Of a DNA stretch of 64,000 nucleotides, positions 1-12,412 are shown piece by piece (the stretch's first letter is position 1; every line of letters starts with the position of its first letter). This stretch comes from Pseudisothecium myosuroides (Eukaryota; Streptophyta; Bryopsida; Hypnales; Lembophyllaceae). The stretch covers positions 22,320,001 through 22,384,000 of the forward strand of contig OX637296.1 in NCBI GenBank assembly GCA_951799445.1. The letters run 5' to 3'. The position numbers and the translations under genes were made by a program. The notes under the pieces are model-generated. The model saw nothing but the letters and a program-made list of their open reading frames with translations. It did no database searches and was not told where the DNA came from.

Positions 1-242
1 CAATTTCCAGAGCTTATGCAGATGAATGTCGCAATTTCGGGCAAGTTAACAAATTGACAAAAACTATACCAATCACAGTTTCCAGAACTTGTGCAGATGA
101 ATGTCGCAATTATATTTGGGCACTCAGAATTGCGCAAGTTAACAAATTGACAAAATTTATACTAATCACAGTTTCCAGAGCTTGTGCAGATGAATGTCGC
201 AATTTCAAGCACTCAGAATTGTGTAAGTTAACAAATTGACAA
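1..242. repeat. Three-unit minisatellite
   Basis: A degenerate tandem repeat fills the start of the window. The phrase TTTCCAGAGCTT-TGCAGATG followed by AATGTCGCAATT and AAGTTAACAAATTGAC recurs three times, starting near 4, 79 and 172. Period lengths are about 75 and 93 bp, differing by a segment carrying GGGCACTCAGAATTG. The array may continue to the left of the window. The short ORF across it is only the translated repeat and I do not call it a gene. Confidence 0.85.
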
Positions 243-2226
243 TTTAAGGTAGGAACCAATGCCACCCAAAAGGAGTTCACTTGAGTTATGAGTCATAACT
301 ACTCCTTTTTCCCGAATACTCGTGAGGATTCTCCTCAAATCTTCATTCAGTTTCTACAGATTTTCTCTTTCCACATTAAATCACCCATTGTAGCATCCTC
401 ATTGAGATTATACATGCTAATGAGACCTGGTTGTGGAAAAAAAACAAAAAAACTCACCTAATAATGATCCGAAAGGTTTGAGTCCCTTGCCTCTGCTCTT
501 TGTGAGGAAACAGAGAATTGGTGACGATGTTGGCCAACAAGAGATCGAAAAGGGAGGCTTCAGCTGAAGCGGCCTTCACTCCAACCGCTCTCAATCCATC
601 CTTTTGGATGATCTCGATGGATGAAGTATCTTTCAAATTTCAGTTTAACCTTTTAACGCCCAAGTCCTTGCTTAAAGATTTGCATTATTTGCTTAAATCT
701 CAAACTCTTGTAAATGAAGGACTACGATTTGTCATCTAGTATTTTTTTAGGAAAATTTGTAGAGTGTGTTTGCACATTAGGAATAGGGTGGACCCTTGAG
801 AGGCCCCAAGCATTTGATAAGCAAGGTTGTATTATGAAAGCTACGTGACCTATGATGAATTCAATTTCAGTGACACATTTATGTCTCTATCTTATATGAG
901 TTTCTAAAAGCTTGTCATAACCCTTTATTCTATTAAATTGTTCTATGAATCAATTGATTTACTAAAAACCTTGTAAAGCTAATATGTACCATGATGAACG
1001 TTGGTGAAGACCACCATATAGTACATAATAACCATAGTTACATTAGCACATTAGTACAATTACTATAAATTGAGTAGGTTGTCCAATTCAACCAATTTGA
1101 ATAAGAACTCTTTTGAATATTAAGTTAAATAAAATAAGAGTGTATTGTCAAATTTAGAGTATTACACATTTGCTAAGCCAATGGATGTGACCCGCCTAAA
1201 ACTTGTCATCATTTTGAAAGTGAATGGAGATAAGCAAAAAAGTTTCACCATTTTTTTGAGAAGTACATTTGAATGAGTTTTGGAAAACCCATTAGAAGCT
1301 CTTTGAAGGTCCATTCTTTTCTTGATGAATAGGTAGGGGTGGAAATTTTCTCATTAAAGTGTTGATTCATTTTCTATATGAAAAGATGTTTAATTCACTA
1401 ATTACAAAAAATATTTTTCTTGTGTACATACTTCAGCTACTTCTATGTGATACACTATGATATATATAAATTTGTGATGAAATTACCAAATTTGGAGAAT
1501 ATTTTGTATTCAGTATAAGTTTTCTTCAGGTTTCTCCAAAAATTCACAATTATTTTATCCCTTGAATAATGGAAGGTGTTTTTCAAGAAAATTTCCAAAA
1601 ACTTCCAATTTTTGGTGCATTGACCAAATTAGAAAATTATGACTTCTTTTTGCACTCCAATCATACAAAATTGCATTAGACCATTAGGTCAATGTGTTCA
1701 AAAATTCAATCCATTTGACAACTATATTGCAAGATAAAACGATCAAAGCAATGAAAAAGGATTTTTTCAACCTTAATTACCGAATAGAAATAGTAGACTT
1801 CAAGCTCTATTAGGATGAAATTTAGATCTCCTCACAATTGAATCTCCTCGCCACATACTAAGTACAATAATAATGGTTCATGTCGTAACCTACCCTCTCT
1901 CTACAATGGGTAATGCAATTTCATGCTCTCAATTCCCCAAAAAATATTCAAATATCATGGGAACCAACAACATTTGCATGTTTGTTAAATTAAAAATATT
2001 TTCAATTCTATAAATGTCAATTTCCTTCAATTTTCCTGTACAACAATATGAAATGATGTATACCAACATGCCAAGCCACAAAAGGCATTTTTTAGATTTC
2101 TAAAAAATTGACAGAATATAAAGTAATTCCAAATTATAGCACGCAAAACCAAGTTATGACATGGCTAACTTTGAAATTAATTTTTTTTCAAATCACAACT
2201 ACTTTTTTCTTCAAACTTTTATATAG
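243..2226. other. AT-rich intergenic DNA, no gene seen
   Basis: About 2 kb of AT-rich sequence with only short chance ORFs on either strand. I found no recognisable protein, RNA gene or paired repeat ends here. Confidence 0.6.
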
Positions 2227-2430
2227 TAGAACTCGTCTTAGTGCATATTCTTTTATTGTATAACTGTCAATTATGCAGGCAATAGGCAGGCCCAATTTGA
2301 AGCACTTTTTCTGAGCAATAGTGTAGTTAGAGTCGACATTAGTTTGGTGACCATTATTACACCTCTCTAAATTATGTATAAAATTCTCTTAGTGCATAAG
2401 TCCTTGCACCATGCACTAAGATGAGTTCTA
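2227..2430. mobile_element. Small MITE with 20-bp inverted ends
   Basis: The left end TAGAACTCGTCTTAGTGCAT (2227-2246) is matched by its reverse complement at 2411-2430 with one mismatch. The enclosed 204 bp is non-coding. A further copy of the core CTTAGTGCATAAG sits just inside the right end. Target duplication is not clear. The element abuts the Stowaway-like element starting at 2439. Confidence 0.6.
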
Positions 2431-2438
2431 TTGTAATA

Positions 2439-3024
2439 TTCCCTCTATCCCAAAATAAATCTATGGTTTTCTAATATTGCTTGTCCCAAATTAAATTCAA
2501 TGTTTCAATGGTTTACGGAAATGAAACAATGGACCGGCATGATGGTGTCCATAATCAAACTTAGATCACTGAAGTTGATTGAAGTTGAATCACCAGATTA
2601 GATCGTGATTGAATTGCAAGAGCTAGTCGTAGTTGAATCGCAACTTTTTATACTAGTTTTATGACAAGAGCTCATCGAAATTCACTGACAACAACTATTT
2701 GAAGTCAACTAACACCATATCCTCTAAGTTGAATCACGGAAATCCCTCAAAGTTGAATGTACAGGATCTCATCGAACTTCATTGCACCGGATTAGGAAAC
2801 AAATTGATCGGAATTTGTTGTAATTGCATAATAGGAGAAAATTGACAATTTTGCTGCCTACTTTCAACACGTCCCGCTTGACTTTGAACTTCAAAACTTT
2901 CACTCCTACTAGGGTTGACAAGAAGCTACAAGAACTACTCATTCTCATGCAAATAGGAACACCTCATTTACATGTGAATTAGACTTTTCCAAGAAACCAC
3001 GGATTTATTTCGGGAGAGAGGGAG
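2439..3024. mobile_element. Stowaway-like MITE, 586 bp
   Basis: The ends are inverted: left TTCCCTCTATCCCAAAATAA and right, in reverse complement, CTCCCTCTCTCCCGAAATAA, continuing into AATCTATGGTTT / AATCCGTGGTTT. TA dinucleotides flank the element at 2437-2438 and 3025-3026. The CTCCCTC terminus with a TA target is the signature of Stowaway (Tc1/mariner-type) MITEs. The interior holds degenerate GTTGAATC-type short repeats and no coding potential. Confidence 0.72.
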
Positions 3025-3182
3025 TAATGTGTTGTATGTGGCATACTACAACTTCCGTATATCTACTTTTGGACTTTGCCCATTGATGCTTATGGTATGG
3101 TTGTTTGAATGAAAAAGTTTCAAATCCATACTCAGTTTTGTCCTACATTTCCCGAGATGAAAATTTAGGAGTTACGTCACTA

Positions 3183-3613
3183 GGGGTAGTCACACCTTCT
3201 TTGCACCCCGTCCAAAATCTGAAGAATGGAGCCGTGGCAGGTTATGGTTGGTTGGCGATGGAGGAATATATTGTTTTTGCAAAGCCTTCGTGCCGTTCAA
3301 TATTCTCTTCCAGAGGTGAATTTTGGGTGTTGCAAGGGCTTTGCGAGCTAATTTTTTCATTTGCCACTCCTTGTTTTAGCTTGTGCTCCTTGCTTCTCTT
3401 GCACTACTTGTGACACCTACGATTCTCCAAGTTGGCTTGCATATTTTTAGTTCGGGTGGAACGATTCTTCTGCAAAATCCTTGAAACCACACAAAAGGGG
3501 GGTCACACCTTCTTCAACAATTCTGGGTCTGGATTGACTCTAAGTTTCTCTGCACAGCTGCTCATCCTTCACCAAAATCTTGTTTTCGGGGAAGGTGTGA
3601 GTGTGACTACACC
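3183..3613 (+). mobile_element. TA-type MITE, GGGGTAGTCACACC family, copy A
   Basis: The left end GGGGTAGTCACACCTTCT follows TA (3181-3182); the right end is the inverted GTGTGACTACACC. About 85% similar over its full length to the inverted copy at 4402-4817. An internal second GTCACACCTTCTTC box lies near 3500. ORFs crossing it (for example 3105-3413 and 3432-3623) are repeat sequence, not genes. The right-hand TA is not preserved in this copy. Confidence 0.75.
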
Positions 3614-4401
3614 TTCTGTATGAACCTACATTTTCCCCAGATGAAACTTTAGGAGGGATGTACCTGGTTCGGCAAATTGGTACCAGCAACGCGCAAGAAT
3701 GACTGACAATTGTGCATCCAGTTGATGCCAAGTAATATTCCAACCAGTTTCAAAATTAGAATATAAATTGAAAATGTACCAACCAGTTGAATAGTTCAAG
3801 GAGGGGGGACCACTGACTCCGTTCAAGGAGGCAGTTCAGTTGTCAGCAAATTTCATCTTGTTGTAAGTTCCCATGTCCTTTAATCACCGTTCATCAATGA
3901 GTTCTGAATCCAGTCTTGTATGCACCTAGTCCTCAAAAGCATCCACATTCACAGTTGGAAGCATCTTCACTTTTTCAGTTTTCACGTCTGGATTAGAAAC
4001 TGATGTAATGTGATGGAAGTTAAAAGAACTTCCACTCAGTTGCAAACATCCACAACTAAAACACAAACTGAAACATTGATGTCAACTCCAAACCAGGACT
4101 TTTTTTCCCGCACTGTAGATGAATAGTGGAGTCCCTCTGTGGCCTCCGTTTGTTGGTGAATATTTGGAGGGAGCCAGGCACAGTGGCGGAAATCTGTCAG
4201 AGGAAGTTGGAATCTGGCGAAATTTCGCCAGAAAAAAAAAACCCTGCTCCAAACCAGCAAAGCTGTTGCTTTGATAAACTGAAACTGGTGACGTAGAGCC
4301 TTCTTATTATGAAAACATGCCTGCAGGTATTTTTTTAAGAGAGGCTCTGTTCTGTCACCTGTGGCACCAGCTCCCTTTCGAGTGGAACATAACATTAAAT
4401 A
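3614..4401. other. Spacer between two inverted MITE copies
   Basis: About 790 bp between inverted copies A and B of the same MITE. Direct copies of CCAACCAGTT-type words occur near 3740-3790. ORFs here, including the 119-aa frame at 4036-4395, resemble no family I know and show no splice or composition support. Confidence 0.5.
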
Positions 4402-4817
4402 GGGGTAGTCACACCTTCTCTGAAAACAAGATTTGGTTGAAGAGTGAGCAGCTGCGTAGAAAAATTCGTTGTCAATGTTTCTAAAATTGTTGAAGAAGGT
4501 GTGACCCCCCTTTTGTTTGGATTTCGCAAAAGAATAGATTCACCTCAACTAAAAATAGGCAAGCCAGCTTGCAAAATTGCAGGTGTCACAAGCAGCACAA
4601 GAGAAGCAGGGAGCGCAGGCTAAAACAAGGAGCGCCAAATGAAAACATTCACTTGCAAAGGCTTCGCCGGGCCCATTACTCACCTCCGCAAGAGAATATT
4701 GAACGGCACAAAGGCTTCGCAGAAACAGTATATTCCATCATCGGCCAACCAACCGTAACCCGCCACACCTCCATTCTTCAAATTTTGGGCAGGGTGCAAA
4801 GAAGGTGTGACTACCTC
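4402..4817 (-). mobile_element. TA-type MITE, GGGGTAGTCACACC family, copy B
   Basis: The left end GGGGTAGTCACACCTTCT and the inverted right end AGAAGGTGTGACTACCTC are flanked by TA at 4400-4401 and 4818-4819. This is a clean 2-bp target duplication typical of mariner/Stowaway-type elements. Its body is the reverse complement of copy A. The 416-bp element carries no transposase. Confidence 0.8.
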
Positions 4818-4987
4818 TATTGTTAACCAACCTAAACCATTCCCCTTGGAGATTGGGATAATTTCTCCTTAGAATCTTAGGAGTGAATTTAGTTTAATGT
4901 ATAGAAAGTCATTGGCTAGCTGGGAATTTGCAATATTGGGTGCTCCTACTTTCTGGGGAAGCAAAAGGGACCCTTAGCATTGGTTAA

Positions 4988-6029
4988 CCTCTAAAAGATC
5001 AAGGCACTTTTCAAATACAAATTGTGAAAAATTGCTACTATTTAGGGTAGTAAGAAATTTATTTTTATTTTTATTTTTTCAAAATTTTACCATTCGAATT
5101 TGTTTAAGACTACTATAGGAATGTGTTGGAAAAAATTCAAAAACTTTGACTTTACGGATTTAAAGATTATAACATCTGAAGTTAGAAGAAAAAGTCTATT
5201 TTCGACTTTGCTTGATGGGCGAACAAAATTTAATCCCTAACTGCCTAACCGACTATATATGGTCAATGTAAATTTTCAGGCTCGTTTTGGTGAGGGCAAT
5301 TAAATTCAATTGATCGTTTTAAATTTTTTTATAGGCAGTATTGAAAATTAACTATTGGAAGTTTTTGTTTTTCGCTAAAAAAGGCAAATATTAGATATTT
5401 GAGAGGTCATCAAAGGCATATATTTATCATTTGTGGAAGAAAAAAGCTTGCAAATTTTACTTGATTTCCCGGCTTTGAGTGAAGCTTGGCAATTTCACTT
5501 GATTTGAGAATTGAATTTTTTTATTTATCCATTTGCTTTGAAAATGGTCCCAATGGAAAGAATGAGTGTTTTCATGATTTTCATCGTTGAAAATTTAAAC
5601 ATCTAAGTGTTGATTTGGAGTTATTTGCGGTTTTTACTTATAATTGCAAATTTATACCTATTATATAATGAGTTTGATAGCTCTTCATTTGAACTTAAGG
5701 TTTTTAGAAGTGCATTTTAGTGTGCTAACACAATTTCTAGTTGCTCATGTCACCTTTAATCCCAAAAAACTCTTACATGCAAATTTCTCAAACATTGTGG
5801 AAAGGGCAACATACTAAAAATAGAATATATACATTTTTTTTGTTGTAATCTCACAATTCTTATGCAATTTCGCACTCAAAACTGGTATATACACTAATAA
5901 ATAAGCTCTTTAACATATATATGTTTAGATTTTGTGAAGAAAAAAAAATTGCTTCAATGGAGATAACTACAAGTCCATGCTCTTTTTTCATAAGAAAAAC
6001 ACACTTAAAAAGGCTTAGGCACTTAGGGG
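4988..6029. mobile_element. TTAA element, 1042 bp
   Basis: TTAA at 4984-4987 is followed by CCTCTAAAAGATCAAGGCAC. The right end reads GGCACTTAGGGG followed by TTAA at 6030-6033. The ends are imperfect inverted repeats of the CCCCTAAAGG type found throughout the window. The interior is AT-rich and contains the degenerate modules shared by this group. No transposase is present. Confidence 0.65.
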
Positions 6030-6033
6030 TTAA

Positions 6034-6313
6034 CTCCTCCTAGATTGTGTTTTTTAACATTTGTATCTTATATCATGTAAGTTATATACATTAGAGAAGA
6101 AGTTTTGTACATGCTACTCCGAACTGCTCCAAAAGTTCAAAGTCGAATAACTTTTGATCTAGGGACCTGATCAGAAAAAAAATTATATTTACACTAAGGG
6201 GATATATTTTCACCTTGTGTCAAAATTTTGTGAACATTCGATCAAAATTGACTTTGTGCGTAACTACCTAGGATGTCTCGCCTACATTGAACAATCACTT
6301 GGTTCTTTAGGGG
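6034..6313. mobile_element. Truncated TTAA element, right end
   Basis: The right terminus GGTTCTTTAGGGG ends at 6313 and is followed by TTAA (6314-6317). The last 250 bp are clearly related to the right end of the element finishing at 7449 and, inverted, to 10330-10860. No left end was found, so this is a truncated copy or a host interrupted by the element at 4988-6029. The 93-aa frame at 6217-6498 is repeat-derived. Confidence 0.5.
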
Positions 6314-6539
6314 TTAAAAATGTTATAAATCCAACTCAAACTTACTACATGAAGCTTTTGTCAATGCAAAGCATCCTATCCTATTGTCCGAAGCCAACAA
6401 ATGAAAAAGATAGTGTGGAATATGGAATCAGAGTGCAAGGATCTACCTCTTGGTCCAATATGGATTACAATGTATTGCAATTTTGTTTATCAAATTGATA
6501 AACATTATATATATTGCCATTAATTCCAAAAGTTTATTG

Positions 6540-7449
6540 ACTATTTTTTACAAAAAATATCCATAACTACCACTTTCTAGTGCATTGAGCATAATATAAA
6601 CGTAAAAATATTTTTCAACTTTTCAACTGTACAAATTTGAACTAGACTACTTTTGGAATTTGTAGAAAAATATTCAGTCTATTGGACTATGTAGATTGTG
6701 AGATTTTAACATTTGAAGTTAGAAAAAAATAAATTTGAGGCCATGTCCAACAAGGTCATCATAGTTTGATTCAACTTTGTGGAGGAGGCACTATCCAACT
6801 TTTGAAACTTAGATCATTGGGTAGGCAGTTATGTTAGTTACTTGTATGCCAATTTTCTAAGATAGTGGAGGGGTCCAAAACCATCTTAAGATGTCAAAAA
6901 CAACTATATGAGTGAGATTTCAATACTTTTTTAAAACTCATTTTTTGTAAGAATCAAAATCCCAATAGCCCATGTATAATTTTTTTTAATCAAGTAAATA
7001 TAAAAATATATAAAAATATATAAAATCTCATGAATTTGCATTAGAATTTTTACTAATGCCGGTTCTAAAGTTGTTATAGAATTGCTAGTTTTAGTGCATT
7101 GAGTGAAAGTTGGAGTTTTTTTTCATTTTCAATTGCACAATATTTTTCTATTCTACTATGAGAATTGGGTTTGATAGATTGCAAGATATGAGCATTCAAA
7201 ATTAATGAAAAAAATTCACAACTTGCCTCGGTGTTTGCCCTCTCTATTAGCACGTCGTCCAAATTTCCACAAAACTTTCAAGCCCCATAACTTTGATCCA
7301 AACAAGTGATTGAAAGTAAATTATATTCTTGGAAAGCTTATAAAAATGTGCATCTTTGGTAATAATTTCACTTTTATCGGATCAATATTGACTTCATATG
7401 AACCTTACCAAGCTTTCAAAAAGTTCCACATGAGCTTAAAGAACTTTAG
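6540..7449. mobile_element. Degenerate TTAA element, right end visible
   Basis: It shares internal modules with 4988-6313, including GATTGTGAGATTTTAACATT and TAACTTTGATCC, and ends with AACTTTAGGG followed by TTAA near 7450. The left end is too decayed to place, so the start given is where similarity becomes evident. Confidence 0.45.
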
Positions 7450-7572
7450 GGTTAACCTTATCAAGACAAAGTCAATAATCACACGATAAAGCATCAAAAT
7501 CCTTTACATCATATGCTCCATTTTGCCTCTATGTATGAGTGAATTATTTTATTTAATTTATTAAAGATGAAA

Positions 7573-8303
7573 TGGGTGAATGCAAGAAACACCTGCCGAT
7601 TTTGTTGCGTTTTACAGTACCCATGCCTTTTTTTTTCTGGAGTACTTTAAAATTAGAAAAATATTTTTGTAAAATAAAATGAAAATGGCTAATGTATACA
7701 ACTTTAAGATGAAGGTAACCAACAAAGGAAATGCATAGAAATTTTTTCTAAGCATGAGAACTAGAAAAGTGCCAAAACTCACAAAAATGGATATTTTGAT
7801 GTTTTAATTAGTTAAACATAGGAAAAATAAATAAATACATAAAATAAAAATTTACCATTTGTAAAAACTCTATAGAGACGGTTATTCACCCAAAAAAACT
7901 CTAAAATAATATTTTATATGTTACAAAATACAAGCAGAAAGAAGCGGACTTTGTGGTTTCACACCACATACAATTAATCAATTTTAGAATTCCTTTGGAT
8001 GGTAGCTATAAGTCTACTAGAAGAGCATCCCCTCCAAATTTCAGCTCAAAATTCATTTTTCTGGATACTAAATAGTACTAAAAAACTCCAAATTGGCAAG
8101 TGTGACATAAAATTGGGGGCTATTTTTGGATAGTAAAATATTTTTGAAAATTACGAAAAAATTAGGCAAGGTGTATAATAGTCACGAGTATCTTATTTAT
8201 AAATCTTGAGTCATTTGGAGCCAAAACGCAAAAGTTATGGCCAAAAAACAAATCAACACGCAAGGTGTGACAAAATAGTACAAGCGTTTCTTGCATTCAC
8301 CCA
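7573..8303. mobile_element. 731-bp MITE with perfect 18-bp inverted ends
   Basis: TGGGTGAATGCAAGAAAC at 7573-7590 is the exact reverse complement of 8286-8303, and similarity continues inward for about five more bases. The body is AT-rich and non-coding. Flanks give at most a 2-bp (AA) duplication, so the superfamily is unknown. I see no second copy in the window. Confidence 0.65.
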
Positions 8304-9160
8304 AATCATATATGTGTAAGTCGTAGAATTTGAAAATTTTAATCATCTTTATTCACAAAATATTTATTATTATTTCAACAAGGGGATTTCTATCTCCATT
8401 TGCTATAAACACTCATAGAAGTGTGAAAAAAATTAGATGTACAAGTATAACTTTTCATCTTCAAATATACATTTGAAATCATTTATAAGCTATATTTTGG
8501 CTTCAACGACCTATCAAAGTTATTATTAGTCCTATGACCGTGTCTCTATTTTTGATGGATCACATGCTTGGATTGGTCCAACTAAGCTCCAAAATCACAA
8601 GTGGAACTATTTGAATGGTGCATGATGATTTTTGAAAGGAGTTTCTAGTAAACTAAAATTGGTAGTTTACCTTGAAATGTTTGTGCAACCAATAGTTAGT
8701 CAATGGATGGCTTTTAGAAACTTTGGGGTCTCACTTGGAATACAAAATTATAGATTGTAATCCAATTTTTTGTGTAGAACTTTGTTAATAATACATCCAC
8801 ATTCATGAGCTTAGCTCAAATTGTGTTATTTATTTATAAGACTTTTGTTATGTTTCCAAAAAATTGACTTATCATATAATGAATTTTAGTATTTTTGACT
8901 TTTTGTTCTTAAAACTTGATATTGAAATTTAAAATGAACTTTTTTCTTCAAAGTAAAAATAAAAAAAACTTAAAATTTAAAGTTTTATATCTATTTTGCT
9001 TGATAACCTTAAAATATTCTTGAATGATTATTTCATTGTAGCTTGAAGTTAAGAGCATATAACCACATTTTCAGATCTAAAATGACTCAAGAATTTGGTT
9101 TTTTTTGAGATTTTAAATACTCTATAATATAGCTATGGTGAAAATTTCAGTTTTTTTTAC
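8304..9160. other. AT-rich intergenic DNA, no gene seen
   Basis: About 850 bp of AT-rich sequence with runs of A and T. No coding region, RNA gene or paired repeat was recognised. Confidence 0.55.
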
Positions 9161-9717
9161 CCCCTAAAGGACCGTATGTTCCCTCAAGGGACAATTTGGG
9201 TCCGGGTAAGTTCCTATTGTCTCAATTTGTAGTGAATTCTTTTGAATTTTTTTAAGGATGTACGGTTCTAAAAGAGCTTTATGGATATACAATTTTTATT
9301 TCAAAGTGCCCGACAGCACAATAAGCCAAAAACAGAGGTTGGCGGGCAATACAAAAAAAAAATCCAAAATAATTTTTAAATTTTTTTTTCCTAAAATATT
9401 ATATTTTTGTCTACATGTGAAGCTTTGATTCATTCTATTTAGACTAGTGATGAGAAAGTTATGGGCAATCTTGTTTTTCGGGCAATCTAAGCATCTTCTT
9501 AGAAAAAAACTTTTTATCCTACTTTGAATGTTAATATCTTCCAATCTGTATGGTCAAATTTGATGAAATTTTTACCACATCATCTTAGACAAGTGAAGTA
9601 TAAGATCCTATAGTTAGATTCTAAAAAAAAGTTTTTTTTTGGTTTTCTTGGATGAAAGTAGTAGAAGTGGTAGTTTTCAGTGTTTTTTGATAGAAAATGA
9701 CATTGGTCATTTAGGGA
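9161..9717 (-). mobile_element. Internally deleted TTAA element, CCCCTAAAGG family
   Basis: The left end is CCCCTAAAGGACCG and the right end is GGTCATTTAGGGA followed by TTAA at 9718-9721. The left flank is TTAC, one mismatch from TTAA. The subterminal palindrome TTCCCTCAAGGGACAA lies at 9179-9194. At 557 bp it is a shortened relative of the 937-bp copies at 50737 and 57936. The 82-aa frame on the minus strand is within it. Confidence 0.72.
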
Positions 9718-9721
9718 TTAA

Positions 9722-10330
9722 ATGAGTTTTATATTTGATATGAATTTTCTACATTTTTTCTTCAAAACTTCAAAGTAATTTCAAATCTTTACAAAAAAAT
9801 CTATTTTTTTTTGTAACTAATAAGGTCAAATGCCCACCATATTAGGACAAATACAAATCATTTTTTGCCCTTGGCATTTCCAAAAATGACCTTGCTATGT
9901 AAAAAAATGTATTATATAATCTTTGAATGTATAGAAGCCCATTTCTACCAATGAATTTTTGCTTGCGTGTATATGTTTTGTACTTTGACAACAGCATATT
10001 TGACTACATTATTGTCTTAAAATACAACTTTATATTGTAAAACTTTGTATACAATAAATATGGATGCAAATTCATATTTTAGTACATAATGAGGATCTTA
10101 TGGAACTTTGTGTATATATCTCTCTAGATACATAATCCAATGGACCTTTGAAGATTAGCAATATAATTATTAAAGAATCCAACAATGTTATTTATAGATG
10201 GCAGTATGATCTTTGATAGTTTGGTATAAAATTTGTACAAATTGTATTGCATAATATTGCCCACAACAAAGGTGGCCTTTTTAGCATGAAATTGCTGATG
10301 TTTTAAAAGTATCTACACTTAACTTCCAAC
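9722..10330. other. AT-rich intergenic DNA, no gene seen
   Basis: About 600 bp with no gene, RNA or repeat end that I can support. Confidence 0.5.
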
Positions 10331-10862
10331 ATATTATGTGATCATTCAATGTAGGCAAGAGATCTTGGATAGTTACGCACGAAATCAATTTGTGTCGAAT
10401 GTTAACGAAATTTTGGCACAAGGTATGAACATGTACCTCCTTAGTGTGAATATAATTTTTTTCAAATCCAATGCATGAATAAAAATTATGTTATCTTTAA
10501 TCTTTTAGGCATTCCAAGTAGCTGTAGGTAGCATGTACAAAATTTTTCTTCAAATTTTGAAATTTGGTAGGGTTAAAAAAAGAATCATATATGTAGTGTA
10601 AGAATCTTACTCTGGAAGGAATTATAGTCTCTTGGTCCTATTAAGCAAGGTTGGAATAAAACTTTTTCTTCTAACTTCAAATAATATAATCTTTCTATTC
10701 GTGTGGTCAAAGTTTCTAAATTTTTTTCTACACATTCCCACAATAGTCCAGTACAAATTTTTTCAATTGAGTTTTGTAAAAAAAAATCATTATTTTTCTA
10801 TAGACCTAAAACATGGTTTACCACATAATTTCTGTCTAAAATGTGACTCAATTCTTTAGGGA
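10331..10862 (-). mobile_element. Degenerate TTAA element
   Basis: Its first part is the inverted counterpart of the right end seen at 6060-6313, sharing GTTACGCAC and TGGCACAAGGT-type words. It finishes TTCTTTAGGGA followed by TTAA at 10863-10866. The other terminus is decayed. Confidence 0.45.
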
Positions 10863-11014
10863 TTAAAGTAATTGAATAAGCTTCCACTTCCCATTAGTTA
10901 GCAGTTTTAGTTGCTATTGAATCTTGCTAGTAATGGAAAGAGGATTCTTGCTCCCCTTAGTATAAGTTTTGAACAACCTATGAATAAACTATGAATTTGA
11001 AAGTGCTATTTTAA

Positions 11015-11238
11015 CCCTTAAATGACGAGGAGGATGTTATGTGACTGATGGATGACAGAGAATCAAATTGTATAGGAGAGAAAGGGCAACTATTCATCCT
11101 CGGAATTTGTTGTGAAAAGGGGAGATCTTCTACAATAGCTTGACTTCCAATGAGTGCTTTTACAATTTTTTAAGCCAATGATTCACACGGTAAAGCAAAA
11201 AGGATGATTTTGAGGGTCACCCCTCCGTCCTCTAAGAT
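11015..11238 (+). mobile_element. Small TTAA MITE, CCCTTAAAGGACG family
   Basis: TTAA at 11011-11014 precedes CCCTTAAATGACGAGG. The body, including GAATTTGTTGTGAAAAGGG and CCAATGATTCACACGGTA, matches the copies at 15565-15790 and (inverted) 16575-16796. The right end (CTCCGTCCTCTAAGATCA) is degenerate and lacks a clear TTAA. The element is about 224 bp and non-coding. Confidence 0.7.
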
Positions 11239-12400
11239 CACTCTCACACACATTATTAGCACTCTCACACACAATGACAATGACCCTAGATTCTCATGTC
11301 TTGCAAGGTGAAGATTTTAGGCAAGAGTCAATTTTGCAACATTTTTTTTGTTGCAGGTTATCTCAGCGGTGCCTAGCTCACAATTTCAGGATGTTCGGGT
11401 CCCAGCAATGGTTGGCATTTTGTGCTTGTGTATTGGGAATGGTGCAAGAAATTTGGAAAAAGAAGTTCAGCTTATGTGCGGCCATTCTGCACCGTGGACT
11501 GACCTGCTCAAAATCTGGAAGTCAGTGGAAGCCAGTCAGGGCTTGACAAGTAGGCACGCACCATACCTAATGATACTAATATTAATCTAGCCTTCCAACT
11601 TTGCTAATACGCGTGGGCCGGCCATCTGGAACCAAGTCTGATTAAAAACACAAAAACTTGACAAAATTAATTAAATTCGTTTTTCTTGTAAATCATATTT
11701 TTTTTTCTATATGGAAAGATTTGAAGAGGGAACAAACACTACCCAGAACAACTCTCTTTTCTTTTACGAAACATATTACGGTGTTTCCAAGATTGTTCTT
11801 CGACGGCATGACTCCGTCTTCCTACCCTATTGCATTCCCTTGTATTAGACCAACCCCAAGTACTCCCCCGTCGCTGAAACGCTGGCGTCCCGACAAATGA
11901 CTCTTGGAGCTACCAAGAATACATGTCTTGATCCAAGCGTCTGATAACTCATGCGATTGATCCCTATCACCAAGACCTCGTCAGTCTTGCCTTCCCGGCC
12001 GGGCTCATCAATTCCTTCAGTACCTTACCTTTGAATCGTTTGACACATATCCTCTCACCAGAACAGATGCCAACAAGGCCACAACACTATCCGTCAGTCC
12101 CGGCCCGTCCCATCCTAAAAAGTTAAAGTTATTCCACTACTGTACATGAGGCAACTTGGACGGTGTTGGCCACGTCAAAAATTTGAACGGCTCTGAATCC
12201 CCAGTCTCTCATACAGTACTGCCAACCGAACGAACCGCATAGAGCTACAGTCCACATTCATTTAGACTACTGTACGAAAATCCCACCCTCCATTCCCAAG
12301 ATATTTTACAGTTTTACTCGTCCTGCACAGTATTACTAACTGTAATTTCACTACTCTTAAGTTAAGCTCCCCTGGGAAGTGGAGAAACCCAGCCGCGTCG
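11239..12400. other. Upstream region of gamma-glutamyl hydrolase
   Basis: The sequence changes from AT-rich repeats to a more mixed composition approaching the gene. ORFs of 80-90 aa at 11274-11900 match nothing I recognise. The last 300 bp carry repeated GTAC-containing words and probably hold the promoter. Confidence 0.5.
12142..12275. promoter_or_regulatory. Cluster of three GTAC boxes
   Basis: GTAC cores occur at 12142-12145 (TACTGTACATG), 12216-12219 (CAGTACTG) and 12272-12275 (TACTGTACG), about 325-460 bp before the hydrolase start codon. GTAC is the core bound by SBP-box factors, including the copper regulators CRR1/SPL7. That these boxes act on the gene is inference; three 4-bp cores in 134 bp exceeds chance only modestly. 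Confidence 0.3.
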
Positions 12401-12412
12401 TCTCCATGTAGC

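Noticed and set aside
3105..3623. Open frames of 102 and 63 aa with Cys-rich stretches.
   Set aside because: They lie within a TA-type MITE whose inverted copy at 4402-4817 gives different broken frames.
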